In this document: in pieces, positions 36,736-45,686 of the stretch
How positions within the stretch are numbered: the stretch's first letter is position 1
Layout: the number at the start of each line of letters is the position of its first letter
Origin: DATKKG01 sp964475215
GTDB taxonomy: Archaea > Thermoproteota > Nitrososphaeria > Conexivisphaerales > DTJL01
Direction of reading: 5' to 3'
DNA: 64,000 nt
Assembly (NCBI GenBank): GCA_964475215.1
Contig: CAYYVT010000187.1
Span: 1 to 64,000 of the forward strand
The notes under the pieces: model-generated
What the model saw: the letters and a program-made list of their open reading frames with translations, nothing else
Database searches by the model: none
What the model was told of the DNA's origin: nothing
Translations under genes and position numbers: made by a program

Positions 36736-37672
36736 CATAGATAACCTGACAGTCAGTTTTGGGTCAAGGAAGCGCACGAGCCTATTCGCCCGAGGAATCC
36801 CCCCCACAAAGGCTCTAGATGACGTTTCCTTATCCATCAAAGAGGGAGAAAGCTTCGGTTTAACAGGCGAAACTGGATCAGGGAAGTCAACCCTTGCAAA
36901 AGTATTGGTCGGACTTTACAAACCCAGCTCAGGCACTATCAAGCTGAACGGGCGAAGCATTAACTACAACAACAAAGCCGATATCTCCTACCTAAGACAA
37001 AACATAGGGATCGTCCTGCAAGACCCCGTAAGGTCTCTCAACCCCCGCCTCACGGTCCAAGAAATCATAGCGGAGGCCCTCATCGCCAGTTCCATTCCCA
37101 AGAGGAAGTTTGGTGAAAGAATCGATTACATAATCCACCGAGTGGGGGTGACCTCCGACCTCCTACAATCTCATCCTAGGGAGTTGAGCGGGGGGCAGAA
37201 GCAGAGGGTTAGCTTGGCGAGGGCGCTGGTGGTTCCGAAGAAGCTACTCATCCTCGATGAACCAACTAGTTCGCTCGATGTCTCCATCCAAGCCCAAGTC
37301 CTTAACACTCTCAAAAGGCTGAAAACCGAGCTCGATTTGTCGTATCTCTTCATTACGCATGACATCAACGTGATAAAATACGTAAGTCACAGATTGGGGG
37401 TGCTGTTTTACGGAAAGCTGGTCGAAGTTGGAGATACTCGCGCGATAGCACTCCAACCCAAACATCCCTATACGCAGAGCCTAATGTCTAACGTCCTGAC
37501 CCTAAGGAGGGCACGGCACCAGACGACGACCCTCTCTGAACATCGCCCAGCGCCAACGGGTTGCAGATATCGTATCGTCTGCCCCCATGTTTTCGAGAAA
37601 TGCATGGAGATCCCTCCTGCGGTAGAGTTGGGCGACGGGCATAGCGTGTCTTGCTTTCTAGCACAATCATAG
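36719..37672 (+). CDS. dppF: Peptide ABC transporter ATP-binding protein (DppF/OppF type)
   Basis: 317 residues with Walker A GETGSGKST, Q-loop VLQDPVRSLNPRL, signature LSGGQKQRV, Walker B LLILDEPTSSLD, H-loop ITHD, and the C-terminal Cys-containing oligopeptide domain (CRYRIVCPHVFEKC). It is the second ATPase of the peptide importer and overlaps dppD by 17 nt. It is convergent with the permease genes; 58 nt separate the stop codons. Confidence 0.94.
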   Translation: MADLVDIDNLTVSFGSRKRTSLFARGIPPTKALDDVSLSIKEGESFGLTGETGSGKSTLAKVLVGLYKPSSGTIKLNGRSINYNNKADISYLRQNIGIVLQDPVRSLNPRLTVQEIIAEALIASSIPKRKFGERIDYIIHRVGVTSDLLQSHPRELSGGQKQRVSLARALVVPKKLLILDEPTSSLDVSIQAQVLNTLKRLKTELDLSYLFITHDINVIKYVSHRLGVLFYGKLVEVGDTRAIALQPKHPYTQSLMSNVLTLRRARHQTTTLSEHRPAPTGCRYRIVCPHVFEKCMEIPPAVELGDGHSVSCFLAQS

Positions 37673-37730
37673 GACCAGGCGGGTCGGGGGGCCACCGAAA
37701 GCAAGCACAAATATCCTAGGGCCTAATCAC

Positions 37731-38651
37731 TTAATCGGATGCCGGGCTCGTCTTTGCCGAATCCTCTAGGGCTTCCAGTGGCTTGCTTCTAAGGAGGATA
37801 TGGGGCCTGAGCTTAACATCTAGAGATTCTCTGAGGCCCTCTCCCAAGAAACTAAACCCTGCCACAATCACCATTACGATGACGGCAGGAATGATGACCT
37901 GCCATGGGTAGGTATAGAGGTTATACGATATACTGGAAACCATCTTGCCGAGTTCCGGCATCTCCGGAGGGATACCAATCCCTAAGTAGCCCAATGTGGA
38001 AAGCGTCGCCAGCGCAGAGCCGATGTCCGTCGTGGCGTATACGATGACACTAGGCAGTACATTCGGTATGGCATCCTTCCGCATTATGTAGAAGAACGAC
38101 GAGTTGAGGGCCTTAGAAACAGACACAAAATCTTCGGCAGCCACTTCCAACACGGAACCGCGGACCAGCCTGACATATGGCGGCCACCAAACAAAGATAA
38201 GGGAGATTGTAGCGTTCAACAAGCTCGGCCCCAACGTTGCCGCTATGGCTAAACTCATGATTATGGTAGGAAACGCAAGAAACATATCCGTCACTCTCAT
38301 TATGACTTCGTCGCACCAACCTCTGAAATATCCTGCCACAGTGCCCAATATGATTCCAAGGACAGCGGAAACCAGCACAACAACAATGGGGATGCCGATA
38401 TCCACTGGGAGGCACGCTATGACCTGAGAGAAGATGTCTCTGCCTTCAAAGTCAGTTCCGAATAAATGCGCGAGAGAAGGAAGGACGTTCGTCTGTTGGA
38501 AGTTGGCGGCATAAGGGCCATACGGAGTGATTCTACCGAATGTCACCACTTCCAAGAAGGCTAGGAGTACGAAGATCCCCACTGTTATTACTCCGAACGT
38601 CGAAAGATAGTTCGCGAAGAGGAGCCTCCGTAGCCTATTGACGTCGCTCAT
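37731..38651 (-). CDS. dppC: Peptide ABC transporter permease (DppC type)
   Basis: 306 residues, about six transmembrane helices. The N-terminal helix is FGVITVGIFVLLAFLEVV, followed by LAHLFGTDFEGRDIFSQVIA (OppC-type motif), and the EAA-like loop EVAAEDFVSVSKALN that contacts the ATPases. It forms the channel with the DppB-type protein. Its start overlaps the end of dppB by 4 nt. Confidence 0.93.
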   Translation of the reverse strand: MSDVNRLRRLLFANYLSTFGVITVGIFVLLAFLEVVTFGRITPYGPYAANFQQTNVLPSLAHLFGTDFEGRDIFSQVIACLPVDIGIPIVVVLVSAVLGIILGTVAGYFRGWCDEVIMRVTDMFLAFPTIIMSLAIAATLGPSLLNATISLIFVWWPPYVRLVRGSVLEVAAEDFVSVSKALNSSFFYIMRKDAIPNVLPSVIVYATTDIGSALATLSTLGYLGIGIPPEMPELGKMVSSISYNLYTYPWQVIIPAVIVMVIVAGFSFLGEGLRESLDVKLRPHILLRSKPLEALEDSAKTSPASD

Positions 38652-39712
38652 GCAGACTCTCCCAGCGTTATCCTAGGATCGAGGACGCAGTAGGCGACAT
38701 CAGCGATGAAATTCGCTACAATGACTCCCGCCGTGAAGACCAGCACAACGGCCACTAACACGGGATAGTTGTCCGCTATGATGGCCTGGTACCCAAACTG
38801 CCCTATCCCAGGCCACGCGAAAACCTGTTCGATGATGACCGTGTCTGAAAGCAACCAGCCGAACATCATAGCAACCATTGTATTGGTATCGATGAGAGCG
38901 TTCCTCAGGATGTGCCTTGACCATACTTTGCCTTCCGTAAGTCCTCTAGCCCTTGCCGCTTTCACATGGGTCGACCATCTCACATCAAGAACCGACGACC
39001 GCATGATTCTAGCAATTATCCCAAAATTCAGCAATGCCAAAGCCATCGCAGGGAGAATCAGATGCCATATTCCGGAAGCGAACGCTGCGATGTTCCCTTC
39101 TATGAGTGAATCCAAGACGAAGATGCCAGTGATTGTCGAGGGTGGCACTATCGACTGTGAATACATCCCACCAGAAGGAAAAATCGGAACGTAACTCGTG
39201 AATACCAAGACGGCGACGATAGCACCTAGGAATGTGGGGGTGGACCATGTGAAGAGGTAAAACACTCTTATCGCCGAGTCACTCTTCTTGCTGAACCGCA
39301 TTCCAGAAAGGTACCCGAGTCCCACCCCCAAGACGACCACGATTAGAAATGAAGCGAGGACGAGCTCCAAGGTATTGGGTAGATAGAACGCGACTTCGGA
39401 AGCAATAGAGCGTCCGGTCTGCGGATCGGTCCCGAAGTTGCCACTCAAGTAGCTGGAGAAGAAATAATAGAGTTGGACCTGAATCGGCTGATTCAGATGA
39501 TACAACGCTTTGACGGCCTCCAGCGTAGACTCCTTGGCCTTCGAACCAGCCCAAAGCTGCGCCGGATCTGGACTCAGAACATGGGATATGAAGAAGATGA
39601 TGAGAGCTACCCCAGCGAGGACCAGGACAGAACCTATAGCCCTCTTTCCTAGGTAAGAAAGTAAGTCTTTGAGGTAAACCGTTTGTGCTTCCCAGCTTGC
39701 TACCCCGTGTAG
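38648..39712 (-). CDS. dppB: Peptide ABC transporter permease (DppB type), start codon unresolved
   Basis: Reading frame of 354 codons downstream of a TAA at 39713-39715. The first ATG/GTG/TTG in frame is TTG 39505, which would drop the conserved first helix. Upstream the frame clearly encodes it: KDLLSYLGKR, then SVLVLAGVALIIFFISHVLS and DPAQLWAG. The rest is typical DppB with VRWSTHVKAARARGLTEGKV (EAA loop) and VIIEQVFAWPGIGQFGYQAI. The gene begins inside or right at the end of the binding-protein gene, so coupled re-initiation at a rare start, or a sequence error, is likely. Confidence 0.85.
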   Translation of the reverse strand, partial: LHGVASWEAQTVYLKDLLSYLGKRAIGSVLVLAGVALIIFFISHVLSPDPAQLWAGSKAKESTLEAVKALYHLNQPIQVQLYYFFSSYLSGNFGTDPQTGRSIASEVAFYLPNTLELVLASFLIVVVLGVGLGYLSGMRFSKKSDSAIRVFYLFTWSTPTFLGAIVAVLVFTSYVPIFPSGGMYSQSIVPPSTITGIFVLDSLIEGNIAAFASGIWHLILPAMALALLNFGIIARIMRSSVLDVRWSTHVKAARARGLTEGKVWSRHILRNALIDTNTMVAMMFGWLLSDTVIIEQVFAWPGIGQFGYQAIIADNYPVLVAVVLVFTAGVIVANFIADVAYCVLDPRITLGESA

Positions 39713-41535
39713 TTAATCGTGTTGTAATACAAGAAGTACCCAGCACCCGATCCTGCCGGATTCGGTATCATCCCCGTGATGTCGTTCTGATTAATTGCCA
39801 ACTGGTTCGGCACATAGAGCCAGATGTCAACATAGTTGTTGTACATCAGCTGCGTGATGTTCTGGAAACTCTGGATGATCGTGGAGTTGTCGAAGGCAGT
39901 CGCCGCTGCCACCGTCAAATTCATGGCCTGAGGGTCTTGGTAGGCTGAGGAGCCGACATAGTTAGCGGACGTGAAGTAATACACATAGTCAATGCTAGCG
40001 GTGTAGTCTTCGCTGTAGAAACCGATGCCCATCGGGTAGGTGGTGTTGTCAGTGCTGGGGGAGTATAGCGCTGTGGAATATGTCTTGAACGGAAGCGGGG
40101 ATAGGTTGACTTTGATTCCGATTGAAGCAAGGTTTGTCTGGATTACCTGGGCGGCTTGTGTGTCTGTGGGTGAATCGGAGTCGAACAGAAAGTTGACGCT
40201 TGGGAAAGCCCGACCGCCAGGATTCAGCGTGGTCCCGTTGGGCAAATGAGATTCATAACCAGCTTGGGCTAACAAGGTCGCCGCCATCACAGGGTCATAT
40301 TGATAAGGACTCAATCCGTTTGTAGCTTCGTCGTAGAATGGGAAGCCGGGTGGCACAGGGCCGATCCACTTGCTCGCAAGGCCGCCGAATACGACCTGTA
40401 TGATGCTGTCATAGTCGATGCCGTAGGCCACGGCTTGCCTGACCGTAACGTCGTTGAACGCTTGGAAGGCCGCTGTGTCCATATACAGGTAATACACGCC
40501 TTCCGCCGAGCCGAACGCATCGGACAGAATGGTCGTGGATACTCCCGGCATGGCCGTCGTCACATTGTAGTAAGTGGCGGGCGCCATGATAATCTGTGCG
40601 AAACCGGACTTCAAGTCGGCGATACGGGTGGCCGCCGTCTTGTAGTATATGGTGACGGTATTGAGAATCGCAGGAGAAATTGCGCTGTTGAGCTCCGAGG
40701 GAGAAAGCGAGTCGCCCCAATAGTTGGCACTCTTGACCATGCTGACGCTCTGGCCTTCAATCCAAGATTGGAGCTTATAGAAGCCGGTGCCGAGCGCACT
40801 GTTCTGCATCTTGGAATTGGGCTGACCGGCGACCACCCCTCCATTCCTAATCACATATGCAGGGTCTACAGCCATTGCCATCGGCGTCGCCAAAGTGGCC
40901 AAGAAGGCGGAATATGGCCCGTCGCCGTTATACCCGTACCCCAAATTGAGCTCCACCTCGTACTGGTTAATCACTTGCACTGACTGGCTAGGGTATTCCA
41001 TTATCGTGATGTTTTCAGCAGAGGGCGCGAAGTAGTTGATGGAGTTCAGCATCGAGTCGGTCACTGTGAAGTTCCCTCCGTTCGTGGCTGCAAGGTTCTG
41101 GCCAAGTATCCACGCGGGCGCTTGGTTCATCACCAACGTCCTGTAGATTGAAAACCACAGCACGTAGGCGTTGAACGGGTCTCCGTTGCTGAAAGTCACA
41201 TTCTGTCTGAGGGTAAACGTGTAGTTCATTCCGTCATTGGAAACAGTCCAGTTCTGGGCGAGAACACCTTGATACGTCGAAGTGCTCGTCCCATTGGCTG
41301 ATACGAGCCCCTGATAGATCTGTTCGACTACCTCCCAACCTGGAGTCACATAGGTCACGGCCGGGTCCAAAGTGTCAGGCTGGGACTCTTCCTCGACCAC
41401 AATCGACGATTTCGATTGGCCCTGTGCTCCGCCTCCTTCAAGAACCAAATATCCGCCGACAGCTACCAGAAGGACGACCACCACGACGATGACCAGAACC
41501 GTTCTAGAAACACCCTTACGCGCGGAGAGTTTCAC
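39700..41535 (-). CDS. dppA: Peptide ABC transporter substrate-binding protein (SBP_bac_5)
   Basis: 611 residues. The N-terminus MKLSARKGVSR is followed by a hydrophobic helix (residues 12-32) that anchors or exports the protein, then a Gly/Gln/Ser-rich stalk. The mature domain has the family 5 text DTLDPAVTYVTPGWEVVEQIYQGL and GTGFYKLQSWIEGQ. Many NxS/T sites suggest surface glycosylation. It captures peptides outside the cell for the DppBCDF importer. The start is GTG 41535 with GAGGA 8-13 nt upstream and a TATA-like CATAAATATC at about 41577. Confidence 0.93.
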   Translation of the reverse strand: MKLSARKGVSRTVLVIVVVVVLLVAVGGYLVLEGGGAQGQSKSSIVVEEESQPDTLDPAVTYVTPGWEVVEQIYQGLVSANGTSTSTYQGVLAQNWTVSNDGMNYTFTLRQNVTFSNGDPFNAYVLWFSIYRTLVMNQAPAWILGQNLAATNGGNFTVTDSMLNSINYFAPSAENITIMEYPSQSVQVINQYEVELNLGYGYNGDGPYSAFLATLATPMAMAVDPAYVIRNGGVVAGQPNSKMQNSALGTGFYKLQSWIEGQSVSMVKSANYWGDSLSPSELNSAISPAILNTVTIYYKTAATRIADLKSGFAQIIMAPATYYNVTTAMPGVSTTILSDAFGSAEGVYYLYMDTAAFQAFNDVTVRQAVAYGIDYDSIIQVVFGGLASKWIGPVPPGFPFYDEATNGLSPYQYDPVMAATLLAQAGYESHLPNGTTLNPGGRAFPSVNFLFDSDSPTDTQAAQVIQTNLASIGIKVNLSPLPFKTYSTALYSPSTDNTTYPMGIGFYSEDYTASIDYVYYFTSANYVGSSAYQDPQAMNLTVAAATAFDNSTIIQSFQNITQLMYNNYVDIWLYVPNQLAINQNDITGMIPNPAGSGAGYFLYYNTINYTG

Positions 41536-41789
41536 GATAACATCCTCAGATACTGCCTTGTAATCGTTAAGCGATATTTATGTCTTATATGGTGGAGATG
41601 AATAGACCGTCCTCATTAGCCGGGCGTTCCGTTGGTTAGCCATATCTACGCGAGACGTATGACGGAGACAAGATACTCGAAATCCAGTTTAGATCATCGG
41701 ACTACAAGTTAGCCAAGATGTCCGCCTATGTTGGAGAAAGGTCATCCACGCTGGCGCTCATCAAAGCGCTCTCCATCGTCCTTTAGGAA

Positions 41790-42043
41790 GTGCCTGAGAA
41801 CGAAGCTGCGATGATCATCAAGGCGATTCAAGGCTTCCTGGTGGAGGAAGGCCGACCTGATTTCGAATTCACGCTAGATGGTCGGAAGATAATTGTGACC
41901 GGCGACACGCAGTGCCTGCTAATGAGCAAACAAGCAGGACTCGCCTTCTGGGCTCCCGTCCGGAGTCCTTCATTGTCATCACTGCGGGAAAATTTTCACC
42001 GCCGAAGAAGAGCCCAACGCCCACATCCTGATTCATTACTTTT
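41790..42043 (+). pseudogene. Small zinc-finger gene interrupted by a frameshift
   Basis: From GTG 41790 the frame encodes MPENEAAMIIKAIQGFLVEE, then DFEFTLDGRKIIVTGDTQ and CLLMSKQ. Close to 41935 the likely continuation moves to the +1 frame, DSPSGLPSGVLHCHHCGKIF followed by TAEEEPNAHILIHYF and a stop at 42041-42043. CHHC with a trailing HxxxH would make a C2H2-like finger. Upstream in the first frame more coding-like sequence (YDGDKILEIQF and onward) ends in TAG at 41784. It may be a decayed gene or a sequencing error. The family is not recognised. Confidence 0.4.
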
Positions 42044-42110
42044 GACCTCTTCCGCAAACACTTATCTTCATGCTGCATCTGAGCAGCCGCAAGAGTGCTT
42101 CACTCCGTTG

Positions 42111-42186
42111 GGGGCCGTGGGCTAGCCTGGTCTACGCTACCAGCCTTGGGCGCTGGTGATCGGCGGTTCAAATCCGCCCGGCCCCA
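42111..42186 (+). tRNA. tRNA-Pro(TGG)
   Basis: 76 nt, no intron. Acceptor GGGGCCG/CGGCCCC with discriminator A, anticodon stem CCAGC/GCTGG, loop CTTGGGC (anticodon TGG), T-arm GGCGG-TTCAAAT-CCGCC. The last 19 nt overlap, on the opposite strand, the 3' end of the phosphoesterase gene. Confidence 0.96.
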
Positions 42187-42929
42187 CTTCCTTTCTTCGG
42201 AAATAGAACTTCTGATGCCCTCCCTCTTGCGACCCTGTGTAACTCTAGATCCATCATCTCGAAATCATATCGATTAATGTCAAGTCGGTTAAGGAACGGA
42301 GCAATGGTCATCGGAGGGCCTGGTTGGTAGCCAGCTCGAGAAGCATACCGGTTGAAATGTGGGAGGAACACAATCTCTCTTGGTCGCCCTCTTTTCCTAT
42401 TCATGAGCTTCAACCAAACAGGTGCCCAGCCGCCGTCAAGCATAAGTTGGGGGTGTAGATGACCGGAGACAACACCATCGTATGATTCAATCGATTGCGA
42501 CAGCCTAGGCAGGGAATGACCGTGGATGAAGGCGACCCGATCTAGTTCGAGCCCCTCCTTCCCAATTACTCTGACCCTAGGATCCATCACCTCCTCCACT
42601 CCATAATCATGGTTGCCTTTCATAATCCACACTTCGAACGTCTTAACAAGCTCTTCAGTCATGGCCCGCAGGGCCTTCTTCTCGTATGGGCTGGGCTCAA
42701 AGAGCCCGTGTTTGATATCTCCAAGCACTATAAGGTTATTTGCTCCCGTTTCGCTGCTGGCAGTGGTCAGGCGAGCGCAATCCTCTAATGCTTCTTCTTC
42801 CGGGAGCGGCCTCCTAATGCCCAACCTATCGGTCAGGCCTAGGTGGACGTCGCCAATCACTAGGAAAAGCCTGCCGTCGTCGGCGAAGGCACTCAGAATC
42901 GCATCTCCCTTCAGAGGTTTCAGTTTCAA
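42168..42929 (-). CDS. Metallophosphoesterase, COG1407-like
   Basis: 253 residues of the calcineurin-like fold with all metal motifs: GDVHLG (near residue 27), GDIKHG, GNHDYG and GHLHPQ, plus HGHS. COG1407-type proteins include PdeM of bacterial ligase/Lhr repair clusters, but the archaeal role is not established. A nuclease or phosphodiesterase in DNA or RNA metabolism is likely. The C-terminus is poorly conserved and overlaps the tRNA-Pro gene, so a slightly earlier natural stop in relatives would not be surprising. Confidence 0.85.
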   Translation of the reverse strand: MKLKPLKGDAILSAFADDGRLFLVIGDVHLGLTDRLGIRRPLPEEEALEDCARLTTASSETGANNLIVLGDIKHGLFEPSPYEKKALRAMTEELVKTFEVWIMKGNHDYGVEEVMDPRVRVIGKEGLELDRVAFIHGHSLPRLSQSIESYDGVVSGHLHPQLMLDGGWAPVWLKLMNRKRGRPREIVFLPHFNRYASRAGYQPGPPMTIAPFLNRLDINRYDFEMMDLELHRVARGRASEVLFPKKGSGAGRI

Positions 42930-42996
42930 TGGGACAGTCCCGCTTCCTCCTAACGATTAAATCACCCTTTCTTATAGATACAAATTATTGTCCGCG

Positions 42997-43335
42997 ATGT
43001 CCACTCCGAGGGATCAACTGCTTTCGAAAGCTAAGGACATCGTCGACGCTGCCGGCGTCAAAAAACACGTCTTCTTACCCAGCCGCACGGAAATCTGGAC
43101 GGTCGTGGGCGTCGAAGGAGAATACCTCGTATCTGGCGACCCTCCTCTCTGCGCGTGTCCCGCCTTCTACTTCGCGCTAACCCACGGAAGGAAGAAGGAA
43201 TGCCATCACTTAGTCGCACTGAAATTAGCTATACAAGACCAGCGGTTCTCCACCATCATAGGCCATGACGATGAGGTACCAGTATTTCTCCGGTTGCTCT
43301 GGGGGAGTCAGCGCAAACCCACGCAGTCAGATTAA
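42997..43335 (+). CDS. SWIM zinc-finger protein
   Basis: 112 residues from ATG 42997. The SWIM signature CxC...CxH is in PLCACPAFYFALTHGRKKEC, then HHLVALKLA (about residues 51-77). SWIM domains bind DNA or protein partners, and in archaea similar small SWIM proteins partner RadA paralogs; no such paralog is in the window. CTTATAGA at 42971 would start transcription at the ATG, hence a leaderless message. It is divergent from the phosphoesterase gene. Confidence 0.8.
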   Translation: MSTPRDQLLSKAKDIVDAAGVKKHVFLPSRTEIWTVVGVEGEYLVSGDPPLCACPAFYFALTHGRKKECHHLVALKLAIQDQRFSTIIGHDDEVPVFLRLLWGSQRKPTQSD

Positions 43336-43455
43336 TGAACTACCGTATTCCTTGGCACGACGGGGCTATGAGATACATGTACCTCGAGGATTCTCGGTTC
43401 CAGAATATGACCGATTCAAGTTTCGAGCCTCACCAAAACCACCCTAGCTCTTTGA

Positions 43456-43992
43456 TCATCTCCGCCTGAGCCAACCGTCGTAACGATCATCGTCCGGGCC
43501 GCAGTATATTACGGCCGGTTCTGGGTCGAGGTCGTTGCCCGTAAAGCTGTCCTTTCTACTCATGATGGCCAGCTCTTCGGCCCCGATCTGTTCGAAATGG
43601 ACACCGTCGTCCAGCCATATCCTGTAGCCTCGAATCTCCTTCACCTTGCCTCCTGTTTCAGGGTCGTATTGATCGGTGAAGCTCCTTAAGACCATCGCCA
43701 TGACCTTATCTTGCTCCAGAATGCTCACGAGGCGAATCGGAAACAGTTTCGTGTGTTCAGCTCTGGTTCCAAAGGACCAGCTTAGTGGTGTTTTCTTAAC
43801 GTTCCAAGACGCGGGGCCGTAGGCCTCAGAATATAACGTGATGACTCCTCTGCTCCGCACATGCCCGCAAACCTCAACAAGGAGTTGCTGAACTCCACGT
43901 GGCTCGGATGACTCGTCTCCAAGCCCTGATGAACCATTCTCCATCGATTTCACCAGACCTCCAAACATCTCTCCCCTTATCAGCACCCACAT
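43456..43992 (-). CDS. Hypothetical protein
   Basis: 178 residues, not recognised. It looks mixed alpha/beta and soluble, with LLVEVCGHVRSRGVITLYSE, TKLFPIRLVSILEQDKVMAM and an acidic end PEPAVIYCGPDDDRYDGWL. The codon pattern is like the neighbours. An internal ATG 43944 (MENGSSGLGDESSE) is an equally good start. No clear operon partner. Confidence 0.6.
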   Translation of the reverse strand: MWVLIRGEMFGGLVKSMENGSSGLGDESSEPRGVQQLLVEVCGHVRSRGVITLYSEAYGPASWNVKKTPLSWSFGTRAEHTKLFPIRLVSILEQDKVMAMVLRSFTDQYDPETGGKVKEIRGYRIWLDDGVHFEQIGAEELAIMSRKDSFTGNDLDPEPAVIYCGPDDDRYDGWLRRR

Positions 43993-44462
43993 ATCTAGAA
44001 ATGGTTAGAGAGATTACTCACTTTGTTACGACGCCAACGTGAATTAGGAGCCTCGGAGGGGCCTACAACTTAGGGTAGAAAGACACCGAAATCGTCTCAG
44101 ATTCAAGCTTGGGGGGACACCTACCCAAAAGAACCCATTCCTCCATGCCAAGGTGCGGACTGGGGGGGTGTCCACACTCAATCGAGCATGAGTCCGGCGC
44201 TCAATACGACGGAAAAGGTCGTCTGGCCAAGGAATCCGACTTCTGGCTCAATCACTGGTGAAGGCATGCTAACTTGTTCTCTCCCCAGCCGCCTCTTAGA
44301 TCAAGCTAGACGTGATTTTGGGGGGCCTTTCAATAGCTTAATCTCTTCATGCTCTGGAGGACAATTTGATAATCGCGTAGCCAAACGGTGGAGGACTGCG
44401 ATGCAAAATGAGTCGTCCTGCCCGATGCAGGCCGACTTGTACATCTCTCGGAGGAACGCTAG
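43993..44462. other. 470-nt stretch without a convincing gene
   Basis: I see no RNA gene and no protein I would call. The 96-codon frame at 44188-44478 has no family-like text and overlaps the TusA-like gene. There is an inverted repeat GGACACC (44115-44121) / GGTGTCC (44167-44173), each arm next to a run of G, which might be a regulatory site or remnant. Confidence 0.5.
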
Positions 44463-45164
44463 TCATTTGCCTCGTTGAATGATTAATGATGTTTTGCCGT
44501 CGGAGGTGTTCTTCGCGGAGAGGAGCCGGTGTCCCAGGAGGCGCGCGAGCGAAGGGAGGTCCTCCTTTGCCGCAGGGTCCCGGGTGGTGACCTCGAGCAA
44601 GCTACCGACTGGAACACCCTCAATCTGATGACGGAACTCTTCCGGGAGTCCACTTGAGCATCCGAGGTCCCCCGCGTCGAAGAAACGCACGTCTTTGATT
44701 AGTTCTCGTGCCTCCGGACGATGCCCAGAGCAGAGCAGGTCCATCGAAACTATGTGCCCTTCGTAGAGATCGCAATAGGCATCCTGCTCGATCGTTTCTG
44801 ACTCGCCGTCTGAGTATCGCTCTTTGAAGCGATACCTGATGTGGAGGCGATCACCGACGCGGTAGACGTTCTTCTCGAGGACCTGAATGCTTTCTGCTTC
44901 AGCGAACCAGGAGGTGAAACGAGCTGCGACGGCCGATGGCCCATCTTGCTCCTGATATCCCTTGGGAACGAGGGCCCGCAGCCTTATCTCCGGATGGAAG
45001 CATGCCTTAAGTCTCTCCGGATTGCGGTCCGACAGAGCGACTATAAAGTCCTCCCCTGTGGCTTCCCCTACACCCATTGTCAAGGTTGGCCGGGTTCCCG
45101 GCTTGTCTTTCCCTGAAGATACTGGCAAACGGCACCACTCTCCTTCTTTGCTTTTCTCAGGCAA
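44463..45164 (-). CDS. NTF2-like domain fused to TusA-like domain
   Basis: 233 residues. Residues 30-145 resemble a SnoaL/NTF2-like fold (EDFIVALSDRNPERLKACFH then EIRLRALVP, and AARFTSWFAEAESIQVLEKN). Residues 158-231 resemble TusA/SirA: VRFFDAGDLGCSSGLPEEF, then GSLLEVTTRDPAAKEDLPSL and LLGHRLLSAKNTSDG. The CPxP of TusA is CSSG here, keeping the sulfur-carrying Cys position. Its TTG start overlaps the end of the DsrE-like gene by 8 nt, which supports a sulfur-transfer or redox role. ATG 45077 is an alternative start. The combination is unfamiliar to me. Confidence 0.72.
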   Translation of the reverse strand: MPEKSKEGEWCRLPVSSGKDKPGTRPTLTMGVGEATGEDFIVALSDRNPERLKACFHPEIRLRALVPKGYQEQDGPSAVAARFTSWFAEAESIQVLEKNVYRVGDRLHIRYRFKERYSDGESETIEQDAYCDLYEGHIVSMDLLCSGHRPEARELIKDVRFFDAGDLGCSSGLPEEFRHQIEGVPVGSLLEVTTRDPAAKEDLPSLARLLGHRLLSAKNTSDGKTSLIIQRGK

Positions 45165-45528
45165 AGCTGGTGGTCGTCGCTCCCATGGCTATCTCTTCGA
45201 CGACCTTGGCGGCTCCCACGATGGTCGCGCCGTTGGCGAGCTGTGCGTCGGTGATACCTCTAGGCTTTGCGCAGGCCCCGCAGAGCCACACCTTTCCGCC
45301 CTTGGAGACGAAGTCGGAGTAGATCTTGGAGAGAGAATCGAGCCCCTTTGACGCGATGCCGTCCGTGCCTCCTTTGGTCCCCAGCCAGACGCCTTCGATT
45401 GTCAAAAAGACGATGGCCTCCTGGCCAGCGGCCGCTGCGACGTTGCCTGCAACGAATGGCAGGGAGGCACGCTCGGGGTCCTCCTTCCCATAAGTGCCGT
45501 TGAAGATGAGCTTGGTTGGCAAACTCAA
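45157..45528 (-). CDS. DsrE family protein
   Basis: 123 residues. It has the Rossmann-like DsrE fold with KLIFNGTYGKEDPERASLPF, EAIVFLTIEGVWLGTKG and the Cys pair in GGKVWLCGACAKPRGI, where a persulfide would form. The DsrE family moves sulfur between carriers and works with TusA, matching the next gene. It starts the two-gene operon; no heterodisulfide reductase genes are present, so a tRNA-thiolation or detoxification role is as likely as energy metabolism. Confidence 0.82.
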   Translation of the reverse strand: MSLPTKLIFNGTYGKEDPERASLPFVAGNVAAAAGQEAIVFLTIEGVWLGTKGGTDGIASKGLDSLSKIYSDFVSKGGKVWLCGACAKPRGITDAQLANGATIVGAAKVVEEIAMGATTTSFA

Positions 45529-45686
45529 TCAGGCACTCCGTACCGGAATTGCGTCCAGAGCTATTCTGCTCATAGCCGCCTGAATCATTCTGGGAATGAT
45601 ATAACTAGGGCGGGAGGGCCGCGCCGGAAATCCACAATCGGCGGCACCTGAGGAGCTTATATCGAACGGCCTGCGGATATCTCACG

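Noticed and set aside
40300..40983. 227-codon frame antisense to the peptide-binding protein
   Set aside because: The minus-strand frame is a clear SBP family 5 protein; the antisense text is Arg/His/Gly-rich with no family features.
44188..44478. 96-codon frame
   Set aside because: No recognisable protein features, and it overlaps the TusA-like gene.
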